From contig CM040125.1 in the NCBI GenBank assembly GCA_022559845.1, positions 204,268,102-204,332,101 on the forward strand: a stretch of 64,000 bases of DNA. Direction: 5' to 3'. The notes beneath the pieces are model-generated. The model did not search any database, had not been told where the DNA came from, and saw nothing but the letters and a program-made list of their open reading frames with translations. Both the position numbers and the translations under genes were made by a program. Positions 31,263 through 42,758 of the stretch are shown piece by piece (position 1 is the first letter of the stretch; each line of letters starts with the position of its first letter). This DNA comes from Amorphophallus konjac (lineage: Eukaryota > Streptophyta > Magnoliopsida > Alismatales > Araceae).

Positions 31263-33272
31263 GGTGGTATCAGAGCGGTTGTTGTGTGGAGTACATGGGA
31301 ATCCGAGATATACAGTGTCTAGAATCCTGAAAGTCCAGTACAGTCTTTCGCTGGCTTTGGTTTCACGATTCTTTTTCGCTTTGTTTCCGCGTGTTGTCTT
31401 GTGCGTGCTGTGTCAGCACTGTATGAGATGGTTTTGCTCTCGTCAAGATGGGACGGGATGCTCTTTTTCATCGTGGTGTTTGTCTCGATCATACTGTACT
31501 TGGCAGAGTTCGCCGGTAGGCTTGAATCTACAGTACATTGTTCGAGATTTTTCCGTGGTTTGTTTAGGTGGCTGGTGACTTTTCGAGTTGGTGTGATGGC
31601 CGTACACGTTCTTACATTATTTTGGTCATCCCAGCTTGAGTCTGTGCAGCTCCTGAGGTGTTTCGCTTCTATTGAAGTGGCTGCTTTGTTGCCTCGATTG
31701 AGAAGATGCTCAAGCGCACCTAGGATTTTCCTTCCTGGTGAGCTACTGTTAGTGAGCTTGATGCTTCTCATCCCGTTGGTGGAGTTTTTTAGAGGTAAGC
31801 CTTGGAGTGCTATCTTAGTGAGACCTTTGTCATGTGTACTTAAGTGTGGACAGTATTAATTCTGAGCCTGATCTGCTCTTTGTTCTACGGTTGCTTGGTT
31901 TTGGACCTAATCCTTGTGTTAGGAGCCGTTGTGCACCGTGTTGATCGTGCCGTGTCTAGCGGCCGATGTGTTGTGAAGGCTCATTTATTCTTTCATGACG
32001 TAATGGTAAGCTAAGATTAGTCTTTCTTTGGGCTTTGTGCTGAAGCTGGTACTCTTCTTGGTTTGCACTTAGGCGACTTGTGATCGGTTGTTAGCAGAAT
32101 CAGTACTCATGGCGTGATCACATTGCAATTTTCACGAATTGCGATGGCGTCGAGTGTGTGCTAAGATGCGGATACCAGGACATTTCTGATGCATGTGTGT
32201 GTCGAATGAGTGCGCAGCGGAAGCGTGTGGGCTGATAACCCACATGTTGAGGATCGTTGGTTGTAAGATTCTGGCCAGTCTAGAGAATTGTTCTTCTCGA
32301 TGTGACTTCATCTTGGCTTCCTGTGCCTTGATGTTATCTGTTGCCGTGCCATTGTTCTTGGAGGCATTATGGTGTTGGCACTGGTATTTGTGAGTATTGG
32401 GGTATCTGTCGACATTTCTGCTGGTTGAGTACCCTCTGCTCTGTAATTCTTTCTTGGGTGTTGTGCTCTCAGGGCTTGATCGTGGTCCTTGAGATGCATT
32501 TTTCGAGATCGTTGTTCTTCTTGTTGTCGTGAGTCTTTTCTTGGTGAGCTATTTGTTGCATGACTAGTCCATTATAGTCGTGTGTTCTACTGTTATTGCA
32601 CCTTGATGTGACCCAGCTTGCAGTTGTGTTCCGTGGTCCTGTGTTCTGTACTGAGTCGAAATCCTGCAACTGCTGATGTTGCCATTTTCTCGTTGTTTCC
32701 CTGTGAATCTGTCTTGGCATCGTGTGGACCATGGTCTTGTCGGTTAGTTGTGCTGTACTCTTCTTTCCTGGTAGAGTTGGCATGCGACTTGAATCAAATG
32801 TAATATCTGAGTGAGGACTGACTTGATTGTGTTTGTGGTCCAGTGCTGTTGTTGGCATCCTGTGTGCCAAGTTTCGTCGTTGCCTTTGGCATTGGAGCCG
32901 ATGTGTTGAGCTGTCAGCTGAGAGGACTATGCTTCCTTGTTTAATCTGATGCTTGCCGTGTCTGTCATTTTGTTTTCCCGATAGTTGTTGTCATGGTAGG
33001 ATCGTGTCTCCTTCCCTGTGAGACGTAAGCGACGTTGCCTTGTTTCGGAGGTGTCAGACTTGCGTTCAGTTGTGTGCCATGCTTGTTCTTTAGATCAATT
33101 TTCCGTGAGATCCAGAGCGTATGCTTGTGATGATGGTCTGGCAGTGTTCCTCTAAATCGTGTTTTTTGAGATTCATGTTGTTTTAAGTTGTCTCTTGGGG
33201 GCTTGTTCGTCCCTGCTTCTTCTTGTTCGTTCCTTAAATTCCGAGGATGAAATTTCTTGAAGGAGGGGAGGC
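31263..33272 (+). other. NA-C internal region: primer binding site, non-coding core, purine tract
   Basis: GGTGGTATCAGAGCGG (31263-31278) is a methionine-tRNA primer site. The next 2 kb is T/G-rich and has no recognisable gag or pol; reading frames are short and of biased composition. It ends with AGGAGGGGAGGC (33261-33272) as polypurine tract. The core should hold only cis-acting signals such as packaging. Confidence 0.8.
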
Positions 33273-36200
33273 TATAATACCCTAGATTCTTATCGGATCT
33301 TTCGGATCCTTTTCGAAGAGTTTCAGATCGCTTTTGTAGGTCCTGAGTTGAGTTTTACGATCCGCGTGAGTTTTTCTCTCGTACAAGTTATAGAACCCTT
33401 TGGTGAGTTTATTTCTCAGTTTATAGACTCGAGGACGCTACAGTTGCGATGTACTCTTTGAGAGGACCGTTTCGACTATTTTTGCATATTTTTCTGAATT
33501 AGTCCATTTTTGGGACAAAATTGAAATTTTCAGAAATTAGGAAAATTCCTAATTTTTTTCCTTTTTCTTTTCTTTCCTCTTTCCTTTCCTCATTCGCGCG
33601 CGTCCCTCTCTCTCTCACATTTTCTCTCCTCTCTCGCCCTTCCGGCTCCGGCTGTAGACGGAGGAGGCATGGGCAGGTAGTGAAGATGTTGTGGCAGTGA
33701 TAGGGTGCGCGATGGGGCGAGGATCGGACCGTTCTTGGCGTGATCCCAAACGGTGGATTCAAAGCCGACGGTCGAGCTCGCGATGTGGTTTTCGGCGTGG
33801 TTTAGTCACTTCGGTACACGGAATCTTCGGTGGAGGTAGGGAGATGGATCACCTACTTCTCTTCTACGTTCCCTCACAGTTTCGTGCCGAACGGTGCGCA
33901 TTCGAGTGGGTTTCGTTCAATTTCGGGTAAAGCATGCTCGGGGGGTGTGCGCCGGGTTCACCGAAAAATGGCGACGGTTTTCGACTAGATTAGTTTCATT
34001 GTGACCCCCCGCATGTCTGTATTTCATTTCCGCTGATTTCGTGTTAATTGGTCGTCATTTGGGGCTGGTACAAGTGCGGGAACCCCGGTGACCCAATTAG
34101 GGTCGATTCGTTGGAATCGCCCATTTCTTGCAATTTAGATGTTGCATGGACCCCTTCCGGCCTATGAAAGGTTAATTTTGTCGATTAGGTTTGTTTCCCC
34201 TGCGTTTAGATGCGTATGGGGCGTGGAACGGCCTGATCCGGCCATTCCCATGATTTTCCCGCCGTATCATGTTGGCGGTCATTTCAGACACCGCTACAGG
34301 TCTCTGGCGGCCCCACAATGGACTGCCACACTCCATAGTGTGTCGGTTAGTTTTAGGTCGGCTGAGCTGGCGGCCCTATGGGGGTGTGCCAAGGTTCATT
34401 TTTCCTCGATTCTAGTGTAAGTCGGTTTAGCTTAGCGATTTTACGATAGACCGCTACGCTTGCTGTAGCGGCCCTAGTCTTGACCGCTACGGTCTGTTGA
34501 ATAAGTCAACGGGTGTATGTCGGTTCGAGTTGGCGGCCCTAGTTCTGACCGCCAATGTGTTGTAGCGCGCCTTTCTTAGGCCACTATTGTCCATTTGACC
34601 TGGTCAATGTTTTAAGTCGGTTGACTGTGGTAGACCAACCTTCAACCGCCTCTTCATTGTAGCGCACCTTCCTTAGATCGCTACAGTCTATTTGTCTTAG
34701 GTCAATATTTTAGGGTGGTTAGTGTGACGGCTCATGTTTAGACCGCCTAGTCTATCTAGCGCGTCTTTATTAGACCGCTATGGTGGTTTAACTGGGTAGA
34801 TCGGTTCGAGGGTTGACTAAGTGTAGCGGCCATATCTTTGACCGCCACTATCATCTCGCGACCCAGTGTAAGACCGCCAGAGTCTTTGCCTCTGCGTGTG
34901 TAGCGGCTTCTTCCTTGACTGCTTGTGTTGCTTAGCGGCCGAGTGATGCATCGCTTGCATCCTAGAGGATGGTTTACCAGTAATTTGGTTTCTGATTGTC
35001 TTGGCTTGACCTTATGGTTTGCCCACTGACCCGTCGATGTCTGTTGACGTCCTATGAGGGCTATGACCATGTTGTAAGGTAGCCAAGGGTGCTTGTGCGT
35101 GAGGTCATGTTCTGTGAGTCGTTATTAGGTTCTGGTCTACCTTGTGAGACCCAGTTGTTGACAAGTAACCTTGTGTGTGTCTCGTCTTCTCTGTCCAGCT
35201 CGAGAGAGTGGTTCTGGACGCTTAGAGGTACTATCCTACCTCGATTTGCACGTCCAAGTGTGTTGGTGATCCCTCAGGTCCCCGTGAGTCATTTCCCCCG
35301 GCTGTGTCGGTTTCTCTGGCTTTGGATTAGATCGATTGGCGGCGTGTCACCGCTTTGTGCGATGATCTTGACCCCGAGTCGTGACACTCAAGGATCGTTG
35401 TGTCGACAGGTCTAGTTGCCTTGTCCTAAGTCTGTTGACAGTGGGTGGGCTGCCTTGGTGCTTCGTCGTACGTGCGATAGTGCTTTCTCGGCCTGTCTGT
35501 ACTCCAGCACTCGTGTTTCCGAGTCTCTGTGTCTAGTGAGCCTCCACTAGTCGTAGCCTGACGACATGTTCCTACTGTCGGCCCACCTTGGAGTGGTGGT
35601 TGAGGCAGTTCCCGAGATACAGTTTTTAGGCTAGTTTCCGTGGGCCCCTACTTTACGGTAGCGTCCTGTTGGGGGGGGGGAACTAGCTAGAGGCCTGTCT
35701 CTAGGCATGAGCTGGTGTGTGCACACGTGGTCAGGGGCGTTTGGACGAACGCCGATGGGCGTGACCCTGACTAGTCACTCATTACTGTAGTTCCTATTTT
35801 GGTTCAGAGAGTATCTCAGTCTCCATCGTTCTCAGCGTCCGTATCGAGATACCTGTGGCGCAGTGTAAGACGTCAGTGGACGCATCTAGCCGTTCTTCTA
35901 GTGAGGAGGTGCTTCTGTCACGTGACACGTGACTCTCGCATTCCTCGTGTGTCTTGACCTTCCCGGGTTAGTCTTTTCTTGGCCTTACCCGAGGTCAGTG
36001 CTGTGTGGTATGCACAATGATCCAGTTGTGTATGTGTTTGCACTTAGGGAGCGTGCATGACAATCCAATCGTGTAGGCTTTAGTGTTCCGTGTCCATCTA
36101 GGTCTCTTCTAGGTTTTTCGCCTGTCTTTGTGGGCCTTCGCCTTAGGGCTTGTGCTTGGCTGACGGATCGGTAACTGCTGACTTTTTGAAATCAAGGTTC

Positions 36201-36857
36201 GCCCTTCTGTCGCTGTTTGGAGTAGCTTAGAGAGCCGTGCCTTGCTTGATAGCCGTGTTCTTGTTCTTTACGGCTGTATTTTTCCCTTTTCTTTTAGCTG
36301 TTTCTACTCCTGCTCTTCCCGCTTTCTTTCATAGCTTTCTAGTTGTAGTTTAGCTTTTCCTGCTTTACTACTCCTACTGTTTTAGCTATTGTTCCGTGTT
36401 ACTACGTATTTTTCAGTGGGGATCCGCGTGACCCCTACTGAGCTAGTGACACGAGGCTTACCCCTATTTTTCAGGTGTGGCGCTCTCCTTCCTTCGCGGT
36501 TCCTGGTGTGGCATGTTCGTAGTTACCAGCGGTACCTGTGTCGGGCTTCCCCCGACCTCAGTGTACATTTTTCTTTCTGTTGGACTGTACTTATCTTTCC
36601 TTTGGACTGGACTCTGGTATAATCGTTAATTTTAATTGTTAATTAAAAAGTAATTTTATTTCTGTTACTTTAGCAAACCCGATTAATGAAATTTAATTGC
36701 TTATTGTTATATCTACAACTTCAATGTACTACACAACAGTCCTTTTATCCCTTCGGAGCTTTACAGCTCTTGGGAGGCTTCACGGGTTCCAAGTGGTATC
36801 GGGTCTACTCGATAGTCCTATTAGGTACATCCGGTATTCGGAGTCCGGGTCGTCACA
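33273..36857 (+). mobile_element. 3' LTR of NA-C
   Basis: Starts TATAATACCC (second base changed from G) and ends GGGTCGTCACA, followed by the duplicated GCATA. Co-linear with 27670-31262 with scattered substitutions, many of them C/T or G/A. The inverted-repeat cluster is at 34270-34960. Confidence 0.92.
34270..34960 (+). repeat. Inverted-repeat cluster in NA-C 3' LTR
   Basis: Second copy of the GTAGCGG/CCGCTAC hairpin cluster, with base changes relative to 28670-29360 that can be used to test pairing. Confidence 0.65.
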
Positions 36858-36862
36858 GCATA
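36858..36862. repeat. Target-site duplication of NA-C, right (GCATA)
   Basis: Perfect match to 27665-27669. Confidence 0.93.
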
Positions 36863-37356
36863 AGTCTTGGCACAATACATCACTTGGCATGATTAGAAAG
36901 TCGGGTCGATTCATTCACATCACCCACATGTCAAGTAGGAAGCATGAGGGGTCCCTATTTGGGTGTAACGGTCCTCCCCGATTCAGCATTGGTCTCATGT
37001 ATGCTAGGAGCCCTCATGGATGTCCGGGTCCTCCGGCATTCATCACACCCATGCATAAGCGGGACACCTATGGATGCCCCCGTCCTCCTAAATCATTCAA
37101 ACTCTTCATAACATCAATGCACGATAGGTCTATATGTGGTTGTCCTAGACCACCTTTGCATACCACACATTTCCCACTCACGCTGCATCATAGTGCATGG
37201 CATATGCATCCAAGTAAGCATCAAGCAACGAGCGGTAAGATTTACAAGAAGCAGGCAAAAGCTCGTATGCGCCGCTTGGAATTCCAAGTCGGCAACCTAG
37301 TGATGGTGACTTTGGAGTGGCTCTACCCTAGGGTCACCTCCACGTCGAGGGCATGA
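36863..37356 (+). pseudogene. NA-A ORF, 3' continuation with four GCPxPP repeats
   Basis: Removing NA-C and one GCATA joins this frame directly to the frame ending at 27669. It encodes HITHMSSRKHEG and then four degenerate repeats of about 20-26 residues with cores LFGCNGPP, PHGCPGPP, TYGCPRPP and ICGCPRPP, each preceded by a Met-His/Tyr-x-Arg stretch. The tail contains KKQAKARMRRLEFQVGNLVMV and ends at TGA 37356; that stretch faintly resembles the end of a gypsy integrase, a weak hint only. One GCPGPP core also exists in NA-B (60451-60492, minus). The function is unknown to me. Confidence 0.7.
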
Positions 37357-37774
37357 GGACTTGGTCCTTCCCAAGTTCCGAGTGGCTTTGACAACCCGGC
37401 TTACGGGTTGAACTTACCAATGAGTTTTGGGATTCACCCCACTTCCACGTGGCAGACCCGGCACCCTCTAAGGGCACCGCGGTGGATCCCATTGAGAGCT
37501 TCAAGCCTACCCCTACCTTTGTGAGTGCTCGGAGAGTCCCCACAAATCAGCATGTGACTCCGACGTGTGTACATGGAAGCAATACTGGACAAGCAAGATG
37601 TCAGCACCAGCAAGAGGGTGTGTCCGAGCCACCTTGAGAAGTTGAAGCGCTGTCCCCCGACTATGGACGCGGGGTCGAGTCAGGAGATCGTGGTTCGCCT
37701 GGAGCTGCTTGGGTGTACCACTTCCCCGGTGGACTCATACTCGACGGGGTCGAGCTCTCCCCACCGCGGGGGTA
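37357..37774 (+). other. NA-A 3' untranslated region with inverted repeat and purine tract
   Basis: No gene is seen. CTCGACGGGGTCGAG (37740-37754) is a 15-base inverted repeat just upstream of the purine-rich CGCGGGGGTA that precedes the 3' LTR. The identical 15-mer stands at the matching place in NA-B (60024-60038), although the surrounding sequence differs. Confidence 0.75.
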
Positions 37775-39286
37775 CGATGGGGGCATGCCATGCCCCTCCA
37801 CATTTTTTCGAAGCTTAGATGGATCGACGACATGCGCCATTGTGTTCTTCACATTTTTCTGAGTCTATCCATGTAATTTTTATATTTTATTTGAGTCATA
37901 AACCATGTAATTTTCCTTTTATTTGAGTCAAGTACCTAGGTATAAGGGTTATTTACCTAAGTGTCATTAGATTGTCTAGGTTGGTTAATGGGCCCAATTC
38001 AATGGGCTAGGCCCATGGGCGCCCCCACCTGGATAGAGCTGGTCAATTGTTAGTTTGTCAAGGTCTGTTTCGTCATATGAAAAGTCCAGTCCCTATAAAT
38101 ACCCCCCTTCACCCCCTCATTTGTAATCTTTTGGTCAATCAAAAAAATTAAGTGCATGTTAGTGTAATTGGAGTGGATTCTCCATCTCTCTCTCTCTCTA
38201 AGAGGTGGATTCCCCTCCCTCTCTTCCCTCTCTTATCTCTCTCTCTATAAAGGGGGCCGCCCCCCATTCTCTCTCCTCCCCTCCCAACCACTTCCTCTCT
38301 CCCCTCCCCCTCCATTAAAGTCACTCCAACTTCCCACAACCCCTCTCTTTACTCCACCCCATCCCCAAGAGATACTCCTCCAATCCTTGCTCCAACCTCC
38401 AACCACCAACTACCCTCTCCCCTTCCCCAAGCACCTCTCTCATCTCCCAAGGGAAGAATCCCATCTTCCCAAGCCCCCCTTTTGCTTCCCCACATAGCTC
38501 TTCCCATCCCCAAGACCAGAAATTAATCGCACCCTTAAATCCATTTTGAAGTACCCTTTCCCTCTCTCCCTTCCAACCCAAATTCGCAACTCTCCCTCCC
38601 TCCACCTCCTAGACCCCCTTCCAGCCCCCATTCTCCCCCTCCCTCACCCTAGTTTGCCCCCACCCAGACCCCCTCACAGCTAGGGGTTGCCCCCACACCC
38701 ATCCACCCCATTTCCCATCCCTTCTACCCCATTCCCCACCACCTATCACCACCTGCAATTCTCAGGTCTTAGGCAGTAGAGTACTAGCAACTTGCAGAGA
38801 CTACCATGTCATCAACAAGAAGCTTCAGAGAGCATACCATATACCGGTTGAATCGTCGTCTAGTCTACTTTGCAACAGAGGTGGTCCCACCTCCGTATGA
38901 GTTTGTGGCTACCCGAACGAGTCTTCACCGCCGGACTGCGCAATTCCTCCATGGCAGACACCGAACTATCACTTGCAGAGGCTACCACGACCAGTACCTT
39001 GAATATATTAGAGCGGCGTTTGGCTGAAGACTTCTGCTACGAGTCCCCTTTCATCTCCAAGAAGCGGAGCATCGTTTGAAGCCCGAAGCACAAAGTTCCA
39101 AATTTCCTACCTCGAGTGCGCAGGTCAATCCAAGTGGAGACAGATTCGACCTCCTTGCACTCTTCTAGCCCTCGTGGTCTGCTCAAAACTCCGCCGATGG
39201 CCCCGTGGGTCTCCGTTCGAAGAGAACTCGATGACGAACGGAACGGTCCTAGTTTTACCATCAACGGAGCACGGGAGTGGTCGTGA
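37775..39286 (+). mobile_element. 3' LTR of NA-A, truncated by X
   Basis: Starts CGATGGGGGCATGCC (first base changed from T). The TATA box is at 38094-38101. It runs uninterrupted across the point where SIR-Z sits in the 5' LTR (GTTGCCCCCACACCC near 38690) and stops after GTGGTCGTGA at 39286, where LTR X begins. In the 5' LTR the same place is 24735, so about 880 bp of this LTR are displaced, presumably beyond the window. Confidence 0.85.
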
Positions 39287-40560
39287 TGTTAGGACCGGTG
39301 CGATGGATTCAGAGGGGGGGTGAATGAATACCTCTTAAAAATATCTCCCAATTAAAATCTATAACAATCAGAGATGCGGAATTAAAGCATAATGGAGCCT
39401 AGATAAACTTGGGTCCTCACTTCAAGCAACGAGAAAGAGATCAGATGAATTAACCTCTTGATCTACCCTATGTAAGCTACATAGAATACTCAGCTCATCT
39501 AAACAAATTGGTTCTCATGGAACCGGAATCAAGTGTTCAGCGTGCAAACCAAATTCCCACTAGACTGAAGAAAACAGATCGTGCCTAGGCATACATCTAG
39601 CGGATCATACAAGGCAATCGAACCACTGCACAAAGGATTTTTAGGTGGTTTGGTCCTCCAAACCTACGTCCACCCCACACTCAACCCGAGTGTAGATTCC
39701 TGCTGACTCATAGCTTGAACGGGTGGGTCTCACAGCTTGCCTACAAACCGCTGAGCATCACAGCTTGCTTTCGCTGGGCAATACAGCTTAGCCATCCGCT
39801 GCTTAACAGCTTGATCCACTGGGCAATACAGCTTAGCCGACGAGAGGAATCCTCCTCTGCAACTACTGAGCAACACAGCTTGCTCCGCTGACGAACAACT
39901 TGAAATAAGGTTCAAAAGAAAAAAAAAGATAAGAAAACACATCAACTGAAAGCTGTAGACGATATCTACATAGATGTGGCTCCCATGGAGCTGACTGGAT
40001 TAGATTTGATCCAGATTCTAGTAGGGACAGATCTTCTGATGAAGCTTCTCTTCTTCTCCTTGAACTCTCTATCTCTCTCTCTATCCTTCTTTCTCTTCTA
40101 CTGCCTCTCTTTCCTCTCTCGAACTAACGAACTCTATTCTTTCTCTTCTACTCTGCTCTCTCTTTTCTTTTCTCCTCTCTGGATCGCGCTGGCTCTAGAT
40201 CTTCCTGCTTCGATCACCTTTCTCTGGAAGGAGAGGCTTCCTTTTTATATGAGCATCAGATGTAGGGCGTGTGCTTTCCACGATTCCCGCCCAAATGCCT
40301 TGGCCCACGTGGCAGCATCCTAGCTTAATGCTTTCCACGTGTCACGATCCTAGCACCTCCTCCACTCTTAGATCATGCGCCATTCATATTCTTCTAAAAA
40401 AAAATACATGTCATACAATCAGAAAGAAATATCAGCTCGAGACAGTTATACATATAGTAAAGAGTTAAACAGGAATGCATGGAGTCAATAGGTGAATAAG
40501 CTAGATGTGCATAGACTTAATTGTGATGTATACACATTCATGCACGAGTTCAGTACTGTC
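39287..40560 (-). mobile_element. Copia (Sirevirus-like) LTR X, truncated in U3
   Basis: Starts (plus reading) TGTTAGGACCGGTGCG. Terminal stem-loop arms are GGATTCA (39305-39311) and TGAATACC (39325-39332, one bulge) around the G-rich core. The conserved block is at 39638-39694, with GAGTGT/ACACTC-type stem. A minus-strand TATA box (TATAAAAA) is at 40242-40249. The sequence is cut at 40560 by TEK. Short CAATACAGCTTAGCC repeats lie near 39780-39840. The five bases before it (CGTGA, 39282-39286) would be its left target copy. Confidence 0.75.
40242..40249 (-). promoter_or_regulatory. TATA box of LTR X
   Basis: TATAAAAA on the minus strand, followed downstream (lower coordinates) by a CT/GA-rich leader as in the SIR-Y LTR. 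Confidence 0.5.
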
Positions 40561-41689
40561 TGTAACGACCCGAGAATCCAATTACCGGGAAAGCCCGATA
40601 ACCCGAGACTCGCACCGCCACCCACGAGCCCGAAGACTCGGAAGGGTTAGAAGGATAGTGTGGAAACTACACAAGTATCACAAATAATTGCAGAAATTAA
40701 ACAGTTTATATGATTAAGTAGGAAATAAATTAACATTTTACATGATACAAGGTCCACAAGGTATAACAAAATAACAACAATAGTCCACAACTAGTACAGA
40801 GACAAGAAAGAAAAGTACAGCTATACGGGGCATACCCCTGCTCCGACCTCTAGCACTAACGCTGGACAACTGAACTACGCTGAGCCTCAGACGCGCTCCC
40901 CTGAAGCCGCACCTCGCCTGAAACACGGTGAAAATATGCAGGGAATGAGACTCAGAACAAGACTTAGTAGGCATCAGTCGAACACTACCTCGCAAATGGA
41001 GAAACGTCTACGCTAGCAATAAGCGAGTACCTCGGAAGGGAAAGCCCTACAACTACAACACCGGTCTCGTGGCACGAAAGCTCACACACACGCCGCGGCG
41101 AGACAATCGGAACTCATTGGTCAACCCGATGAAAAACTCGAAAGTCGAAGTCACAAAGAATGACTGACAGTCTGTCACTCCCGACTCGACGGGAGTACCT
41201 CCACTAGAAGCACAGTCGGTAGCATCCCCGGACGTCTTACACCGCACCGTAGGTGTCCACCTGGCACGATAGCCCCTCGACGGAGGCAAGGACACCGTAC
41301 AAGTAACCCCAAACAAGTGACTAGCTGGGGTCACACCCGTCAGCGTGGGTCCAACCGCCCCCAACCACATGTGCACACACAAACCGTCCGTCCCTGGTCT
41401 GGCCCTCTGACCGGTTTTCCCCTCAGTCGGACTCTGGCTACTAGACGCGGGACCCGACAGAAACCAGTCTAAAACCATCCTCTGGGTAGCCTCTCCACCA
41501 CTCCCTGGTGGGACCACTAAACGTGTAATCAGGCTACGACTAGTGGAGGGTCACTATGGAGTAGACTCTCAAGTGAACGAAAAATAACGTCCTTGTCCGA
41601 CGAAGTACGGGGACCGTCCCACGTACCAGCACCGTCGCACGGTGACCGCGGTTGGAAAAGAAACGGGACTACGAACCACCTGGTGCAGT

Positions 41690-42205
41690 CCAAAGCCTGA
41701 CGGTCCAACACAGGAGCATCACAGCTCTGACGGTCTATCTCTGGGCCGTCACAGCCATGTGACGGTCCAACACAGGAGCGTCACACGTTCCGTGCAAAAC
41801 AGGCCGTGACGCGTCACCCCTGGTGCGTAAGAAGACACGAAGAAAACAACCGTGACGCACACCTCTTGGGGGTCACAGTCTCTAACGCTCCAACCCAGAT
41901 GCGTCAGAAGGTGGTGATGTCTCCTCTGTGACGCTCCCACACAGGGGCGTTACAAGGCCCTGACGCCCCACCCTGGGTGCGTCACAGGCCTTGACCCCAA
42001 CGGTCAAAACCCCAACGGTCGGATGCCAACGGTCAAATCGTCACCTGACGGTCTAACCTAGGCGCGTCACACGCCCTGGTGGTCTATCGTGGGACCGTCA
42101 GGCCCACTGACCACCCAATTGGCAAAACATGCCCTATGACGCACCTACCTTGGCGCGTCACAGGCTGTGACGGTCACTGGAAGGACCGTCACACTGTCCC
42201 GATGG
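41690..42205 (-). repeat. Inverted-repeat cluster (GTGACGGTC / GCGTCACA) in TEK LTR
   Basis: Roughly a dozen short units in which TGACGGTC or TGACGC is followed, after 8-12 bases such as CAACACAGG, by GCGTCA(CA) or CCGTCA(CA). Each pair can form a hairpin. They lie downstream of the TATA box, so within transcribed R/U5 sequence. Confidence 0.75.
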
Positions 42206-42750
42206 CGGAACGCTGAGAAACACCCAAAAATGCCAACCACGCCCCCATGCCTCCATAGGAGAGGGGGAAATCAAGGGGGGAGCCCCCTAAGGACCCCTAG
42301 CATGCATCTAAGCCATTAAAACACCGAATCGCGGCCTAAAAACATAGATCGGGCAAACTCTCCCCAAATCATGGAAAACCCAACCCGGCATCGAAACCCA
42401 TCTTTCGGTCTCCCCTCAGGCTAGAAACCACGGGAATGGAACGCGGGGAGCTAGCGAATGTCACCCTACCTCAATCTCGCTTCGAGGCACGCCGGATCGT
42501 CTACAAACCGTGAAGAACACTTTAAGAAACCCCGTTCCTTTACGCTTCCCACGAACACCGCACGACCACGAGATCGCCTCGCCGCCGCCCACGTCGCCGC
42601 GCCGTCGCCCACCGCCGTCTGCAGCCGGAGGGGAGCTCGCCGCCATCATCGTCGATCGAAGAGAGAGAGAAAGGGGCAGTCGCTCACGGGAGGAAGAAGG
42701 AAGAGGAAGAAGAAGAAGAAAAGGTGGGGGAGAAAGAAAAAGGAGAGGGG

Positions 42751-42758
42751 TATTTATA
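42751..42758 (-). promoter_or_regulatory. TATA box of TEK LTR
   Basis: TATAAATA on the minus strand with a pyrimidine-rich leader following. Confidence 0.55.

Larger units (their letters stand above)
27670..36857 (+). mobile_element. Non-autonomous Ty3/gypsy-derived element NA-C (large LTRs, non-coding core)
   Basis: Two long LTRs (27670-31262, 3593 bp; 33273-36857, 3585 bp) surround only 2.0 kb of internal DNA. A primer binding site follows the first LTR, a purine tract precedes the second, and GCATA is duplicated at both ends. No coding domain is found inside. The termini (TGTAATACCC... and ...CGGGTCGTCACA) and the AAATTTCTTGAAGGAGGGGAG tract resemble those of chromovirus TEK at 40561-46852 read on its own strand. 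So NA-C looks like a deletion derivative mobilised by a TEK-like element. The insertion splits the NA-A ORF. Confidence 0.9.
11014..39286 (+). mobile_element. Non-autonomous LTR retrotransposon NA-A (interrupted by SIR-Z and NA-C)
   Basis: Removing two nested insertions leaves a plus-strand element: 5' LTR 11014-11939 plus 24138-25615 (about 2.4 kb), primer binding site 25618-25629, an ORF 25673-27669 continuing in frame at 36863-37356, a short 3' leader with inverted repeat and purine tract, and a 3' LTR from 37775 cut at 39286. The two LTRs are closely similar along 11014-11939 versus 37775-38693 and 24138-24735 versus 38694-39285. There is no protease, reverse transcriptase, RNase H or integrase, so it needs proteins from another element. 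The rest of the 3' LTR should lie beyond base 64000. Confidence 0.85.

Noticed and set aside
31120..32870. Coding potential in the NA-C core (ORFs up to 152 codons on both strands)
   Set aside because: Frames overlap on both strands, have biased composition (Cys/Ser/Phe or Arg/Thr rich) and no gag or pol motifs.
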